A DNA stretch of 12,667 nt from Deltaproteobacteria bacterium (GTDB lineage: Bacteria; Desulfobacterota_B; Binatia; UBA9968), in the NCBI GenBank assembly GCA_030620935.1, contig JAUXIP010000017.1, positions 1 through 12,667 on the forward strand, read 5' to 3'. The notes under the pieces are model-generated. The model worked only from the letters and a program-made list of their open reading frames with translations, was not told where the DNA came from and ran no database searches. Shown piece after piece: positions 9,608-12,667 of this stretch. Every line of letters begins with the position of its first letter. Position 1 is the stretch's first letter. The translations under genes were made by a program, and so were the position numbers.

Positions 9608-9832
9608 ATGGTGATTCGACTTTGTCAGAAAGCCGTTACCGGCATCATTACCGGATATCGCATTTTTCTATCTCCCTTCCTGCCTCGCTCCTGCCGCTTT
9701 GTTCCTAGCTGCTCCGCATATACCTCAGCGGCCATCGACCGATACGGGGTAAAGAAAGGGAGCTGGCTCGGCTTGCGCCGGCTCTTTCGCTGCCACCCTT
9801 TGAATCCTGGGGGCTACGATCCCATTCGGTAG
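9608..9832 (+). CDS. yidD: Membrane protein insertion efficiency factor YidD
   Basis: YidD is a small membrane-associated protein that supports YidC/Sec-dependent insertion of inner-membrane proteins. The 74 residues contain the family signature CRFVPSCSAYTSAAIDRYG (29-47) and LFRCHPLNPGGYDPI (59-73) with the three conserved cysteines C29, C35 and C62. An amphipathic or hydrophobic N-terminal segment (residues 9-26) precedes the cysteine motif. The ATG at 9608 lies two bases after the rnpA stop; CGGAG at 9594-9598, inside rnpA, is a reasonable ribosome binding site. Its position between rnpA and yidC is the usual one. Confidence 0.95.
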   Translation: MVIRLCQKAVTGIITGYRIFLSPFLPRSCRFVPSCSAYTSAAIDRYGVKKGSWLGLRRLFRCHPLNPGGYDPIR

Positions 9833-9841
9833 ACTCTGCCC

Positions 9842-11455
9842 ATGGAAAAACGTGCAATCCTAGCCATCGTTCTTTCTATAATAGTACTTATCCTCTACCA
9901 ACAGTGGATAGCGCCTAAGTACATCCCGCCTCCTTTGGCTCCGTCGGAAGAGAAGTGGGAACAAAAGACCGTCGCTCCACCTCCGATCCCACAACCGGTG
10001 GTGCAGGAACAACAACCCACGCCATCTCCACTCCAGGAGTCGGCAAAGGAAGTCAAAGTAGAAACCGACTTGTATATAGCGTTATTTACGAGCAAGGGGG
10101 CGCGCCTTAAGAGTTTCAAGCTGAAGCGCTATCGAAGCGCGGCAGACGAAGAGAGTCCTCCCTTTGAAATGGTCTCTCCCGCTCCCGGAGTGCCTTATCC
10201 CCTTGGTGTGCAGATCAACAACTCTCAGCCCATCGATGACGAGGACATAGTCTACGGGGTCCAGGGAAGCGGGCTAAAGCTGACCGGGGATGCCAAAGGG
10301 ACCCTTTTGTTTAAGGGGCAGAGCCCTACCGGAATTACAATAACCAAAAAATTTACCTTCACGGGGTCTCAGTATCCGATCGAGGCGGAAGTGTCCGCCA
10401 ACGGGGTTGCGGGACTCCAGCCCGGCTTGATCCTGACTTCTGAGGGAACGCCTAAGGGCTCGGAAAAGGATGCGGCGTTCGAAGGGCTATTAGCCCTCCA
10501 TGACGGCAAGGTACAATGGATCACCGCCGACGATATCGAAGAAGGAAAAGATTTGTTCGGACCGATCTCCTGGGCTGGTTTCGGTTATACCTATTTCCTC
10601 TTTGCTGTCATACCGGAAAGCGGATCAGCGGAAACGCTCGCCATCAAAAAGGCCGGGCCTGGAATGGCGATGAGTCTTACGAGCCAACCCCTTTCAAACT
10701 CCGGAAATCAAAGTAGTTACACTCTCTATATCGGTCCCAAAGACCTGGAGATTCTGAAAGCGATCGGCAGGGATTTGGAGAAGTCCATTTATTTCGGTTA
10801 CTTTGCCTTTATCTCCATTCCCCTGCTCTACCTGTTACACTTTTCTCATCAGTTTACCGCGAGTTACGGCGTCGACATCATTCTGCTTACCGTTTTTGTC
10901 AAGATTCTCATGGCCCCTCTGACGCATAAGAGCTTTGTTTCGATGAAACAGATGCAGAAGCTCCAGCCTCAGATGGAGCGCATCAAGCAAAAATTCCAAA
11001 ACGACAAAGAAAAAATGAATAAGGAGATCATGGAGCTTTATCGGCGCAACAAGGTCAATCCCATTGGGGGATGTTTGCCGATGCTGCTCCAATTCCCGAT
11101 TTTTATCGGCCTATATAAAGCCCTACTGACACCGATTCAGCTGCGCCACGCTTCCTTCATGTGGATTAATGACCTCTCCCAGCCGGACTGGAAGTCTCTC
11201 CCGTTTGCGCTTCCCAGTTGGTTGGGTGGCGAGTTTGGTTTTCCCGTGCTCACCTTGCTCATGGGAGCGAGCATGTTCGCACAGCAATGGATGACGCCTA
11301 CTGCCGGCGATCCCAATCAAAGGCGTATGATGCTCATGATGCCCGTGGTTTTCACAGCTCTGTTCGTTACCTTCCCGGCCGGACTGACCATCTACTGGTT
11401 GGTGAACAACGTCCTCGGCATCGCGCAGCAATATTTCATCAATCGGAGGGGGTAG
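9842..11455 (+). CDS. yidC: Membrane protein insertase YidC
   Basis: YidC inserts and folds inner-membrane proteins, alone or with SecYEG. The 537-residue protein has the Gram-negative layout: an N-terminal membrane anchor (about residues 5-22), a proline-rich linker (about 28-64), a large periplasmic beta-sandwich domain (about 70-300) and the conserved five-helix insertase core from about residue 318. The core shows YGVDIILLTVFVKILMAPLT with the positively charged groove residue as lysine (K354) where E. coli has R366. The charged cytoplasmic coiled hairpin KQMQKLQPQMERIKQKF follows, then NPIGGCLPMLLQFPIFIGLY starting at N406. The C-terminus FINRRG is short and basic. The ATG at 9842 follows yidD by nine bases and lacks a clear ribosome binding site. 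Confidence 0.97.
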   Translation: MEKRAILAIVLSIIVLILYQQWIAPKYIPPPLAPSEEKWEQKTVAPPPIPQPVVQEQQPTPSPLQESAKEVKVETDLYIALFTSKGARLKSFKLKRYRSAADEESPPFEMVSPAPGVPYPLGVQINNSQPIDDEDIVYGVQGSGLKLTGDAKGTLLFKGQSPTGITITKKFTFTGSQYPIEAEVSANGVAGLQPGLILTSEGTPKGSEKDAAFEGLLALHDGKVQWITADDIEEGKDLFGPISWAGFGYTYFLFAVIPESGSAETLAIKKAGPGMAMSLTSQPLSNSGNQSSYTLYIGPKDLEILKAIGRDLEKSIYFGYFAFISIPLLYLLHFSHQFTASYGVDIILLTVFVKILMAPLTHKSFVSMKQMQKLQPQMERIKQKFQNDKEKMNKEIMELYRRNKVNPIGGCLPMLLQFPIFIGLYKALLTPIQLRHASFMWINDLSQPDWKSLPFALPSWLGGEFGFPVLTLLMGASMFAQQWMTPTAGDPNQRRMMLMMPVVFTALFVTFPAGLTIYWLVNNVLGIAQQYFINRRG

Positions 11456-11478
11456 TTGGTGTGGGAGGTGCCTAATCC

Positions 11479-12249
11479 ATGGAGTATGTGGAAACCGAAG
11501 GTAACACTATCGACGAGGCTATAGGGAATGCCCTGAAAGTTCTCGCGGTGGAGCGTGACAAGGTCAGTGTCGATATTCTGACAGAGGGTAAGAAAGGGTT
11601 TCTGGGCTTTGGTGCGCAAAAGGCTCGGATCCGAGCCTCTCTCAGAAAGGCCCTATTAGCGTATGAGAAAGAGCCGTCTGAGAGACAATCTCCCACGACC
11701 AAGAGGACCTCAAAAGAAGAGATCATAGCGGTAGGCCAAAGGGGCAAGGAGGTATTGACTCGAATCCTAAATCTGATGGGTATCCAGGCAACTGTTGAGG
11801 TAAAGCCCGGAGAGATCGAAGAGGAGGTTATCCTGGATATTCGCGGAGAAAACGGAGGCCTCCTTATCGGCCACAAAGGGCAAAACTTAGAGGCTTTGCA
11901 GTACCTTCTGATACGTATTGTCGACGAGAGACAGGGGAAAGAAGGTCCCCAGTTGGTCGTGGATATCGAGAACTACCGTGTGCGCCGGCAAAAAAGCTTA
12001 GAAGATATGGCTCTGCGTCTGGGGGAAAAGGCCAAAAGGAGCAGAAAGCCGGTCACCGTTGACGCCTTAAGCGCGGCCGATCGCCGGATCATTCACGGTG
12101 CCCTACAAGACGATCCTTGGCTCACGACCAAAAGCCTGGGTCAAGGAGCCTACCGCCGTCTGCTTATCGTCCCCGAAGGAGACAGAAAGAGAAAAGAAGA
12201 AGAGAAAGGCCGAGCTACAAGCGGGCAAATGGCCAAAGGGCCAAGATAG
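11479..12249 (+). CDS. jag: Jag/KhpB RNA-binding protein (Jag-N, KH, R3H)
   Basis: This 256-residue protein is the SpoIIIJ-associated Jag family member (KhpB/EloR in Gram-positives), an RNA-binding regulator encoded beside yidC. The Jag-N domain occupies residues 1-55 with the diagnostic KKGFLGFG motif near 38-45. A charged linker (about 60-85) leads to the KH domain, whose GxxG loop is GHKG (131-134) in LLIGHKGQNLEALQYLL. The R3H domain follows with R202 and H206 in RRIIH, then LGQGAYRRLLIVP. The tail is lysine- and glutamate-rich and of low complexity. GGAGG (11463-11467) is a good ribosome binding site for the ATG at 11479. The stop codon is only three bases from repeat copy 2, and mnmE, the common next gene, is absent. 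Confidence 0.93.
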   Translation: MEYVETEGNTIDEAIGNALKVLAVERDKVSVDILTEGKKGFLGFGAQKARIRASLRKALLAYEKEPSERQSPTTKRTSKEEIIAVGQRGKEVLTRILNLMGIQATVEVKPGEIEEEVILDIRGENGGLLIGHKGQNLEALQYLLIRIVDERQGKEGPQLVVDIENYRVRRQKSLEDMALRLGEKAKRSRKPVTVDALSAADRRIIHGALQDDPWLTTKSLGQGAYRRLLIVPEGDRKRKEEEKGRATSGQMAKGPR

Positions 12250-12252
12250 AAA

Positions 12253-12452
12253 CAGCCTGCTGAAAAAGGCCCATCTGTTTCGTTGCGCTCGACCCGCTCG
12301 CTCCAACGTACTGTTTAAGTACGCCTCCGCTCGCGGGATCCTCGCGCGCCGATCAGCTGCCTTCGTCCCGAGCTCAGGCCGAGGGGAGCTCACGGTCGAA
12401 GCCTCGCATCTGGGACCTTTTTGACCAGGCTGGCAACAGAGTTTTTCAACAC
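12253..12452 (-). repeat. 200-bp structured repeat element, copy 2 (inverted)
   Basis: This is the reverse-orientation counterpart of the element at 2502-2701, equal in length. Its 180-bp core (12253-12432) ends in CAGCCTG (12253-12259) and CAGGCTG (12426-12432), perfectly complementary to each other but different from the tips of copy 1. The terminal inverted repeat is better preserved here, with AAAAAGG and CCCA shared by both arms. The outer hairpin is CAGAG (12437-12441), a ten-base loop, CTCTG (12452-12456). The internal stem-loop is AACGTAC (12305-12311), seven-base loop, GTACGCC (12319-12325). The element starts three bases after jag and ends about 65 bases before the next gene, so it probably lies in the 3' untranslated part of the jag transcript. 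Frames open across it are short and unlike known proteins. Confidence 0.85.
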
Positions 12453-12518
12453 TCTGAGAAAAGCCTGATCTCGTCGAGCCTCCTGGTAGTATCTCTAAAA
12501 ATCGTGGGAAATAATTTT

Positions 12519-12667
12519 GTGGCTGACCGATTTTTTGATTCCAACAGCATGATCTGGCGAGTGGATCGGGAGATGGCTTTACTGCTGGGGGGAGGAAGGG
12601 CTCTGCTGATTCAGTTGGCCCATCCCAAAGTAGCAACAGGTGTTGGCTACCACAGACATTTCAAGGA
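12519..12667 (+). CDS. DUF2236 / MpaB-like oxygenase, 5' end only
   Basis: The window ends inside this gene; 49 complete codons are visible. From GTG at 12519 the protein reads VADRFFDSNSMIWRVDREMA and continues with LLLGGGRALLIQLAHP and KVATGVGYHRHF. The segment MIWRVxREMALLLGGGRALLxQLAHPxVAxGV is the characteristic opening of the DUF2236 family (MpaB/latex-clearing-protein-like, PF09995), a mostly helical family with haem-dependent oxygenase members. The rest of the domain, including any catalytic residues, lies outside. The start is uncertain: in-frame GTG at 12504 and ATG at 12549 are alternatives, and no strong ribosome binding site is seen before any of them. Physiological substrate unknown. 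It is unrelated in function to the upstream jag cluster and separated from it by the repeat. Confidence 0.75.
   Translation, partial: MADRFFDSNSMIWRVDREMALLLGGGRALLIQLAHPKVATGVGYHRHFK

Noticed and set aside
12421..12456. Repeat copy 2 end as a Rho-independent terminator for the jag operon
   Set aside because: The five-base-pair stem at 12437-12456 has its T-run inside the loop and is not followed by a T-tract, so it is not a canonical intrinsic terminator.
12098..12636. Open frames on both strands (12098-12424 plus, 12103-12636 minus) across jag, repeat copy 2 and the next gene
   Set aside because: They overlap two convincing coding regions out of frame and translate the repeat; the reading HLFRCARPARS reflects the element and not a protein.

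Overview
The window looks like an origin-proximal housekeeping region from an uncultured Gram-negative bacterium. GyrB carries the roughly 165-residue insertion in its TOPRIM/tail region that is usual in Gram-negative gyrases, and base composition is moderately GC-rich. The proteins read like those of a deltaproteobacterial-type lineage in the broad old sense (Desulfobacterota, Binatota or NC10/Methylomirabilota relatives). That placement is an impression from sequence style and could not be tested here.

Layout. Positions 1-306 hold no gene I can support, only a short nested hairpin repeat at 101-136. Two minus-strand genes follow: an extended-SDR NAD-dependent epimerase/dehydratase (307-1245) and an AEC-family membrane transporter (1458-2333). 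A 514-bp gene-free stretch then holds a 200-bp repeat element (2502-2701), an AT-rich segment and a perfect DnaA box (2834-2842) directly before gyrB. From there everything is on the plus strand: gyrB, gyrA, gpsA, a 243-bp spacer with arrays of GTTCAA/TTGAAC words and a candidate promoter, then rpmH, rnpA, yidD, yidC and jag/khpB, closely packed. A second copy of the 200-bp element (12253-12452), in opposite orientation, starts three bases after the jag stop. The window ends in the first ~50 codons of a DUF2236/MpaB-type oxygenase-like gene.

How the genes work together. gyrB and gyrA make DNA gyrase. gpsA makes sn-glycerol 3-phosphate for phospholipid synthesis. rpmH-rnpA-yidD-yidC-jag is the widely conserved cluster joining ribosomal protein L34, the RNase P protein subunit, membrane-protein insertion (YidD, YidC) and an RNA-binding regulator (Jag/KhpB). 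The usual companions dnaA-dnaN-recF upstream of gyrB and mnmE downstream of jag are absent, and both breaks in gene order coincide with copies of the repeat element.

The most interesting feature is that element. Its two copies are gap-free at 200 bp and about 89% identical by my manual count. They lie in inverted orientation around the 9.5-kb gyrB-jag block. Their terminal stems differ in sequence but stay base-paired in each copy, which argues that a folded RNA or single-stranded DNA form matters. No CRISPR array, tRNA, rRNA, transposase gene or obvious defence system was seen.
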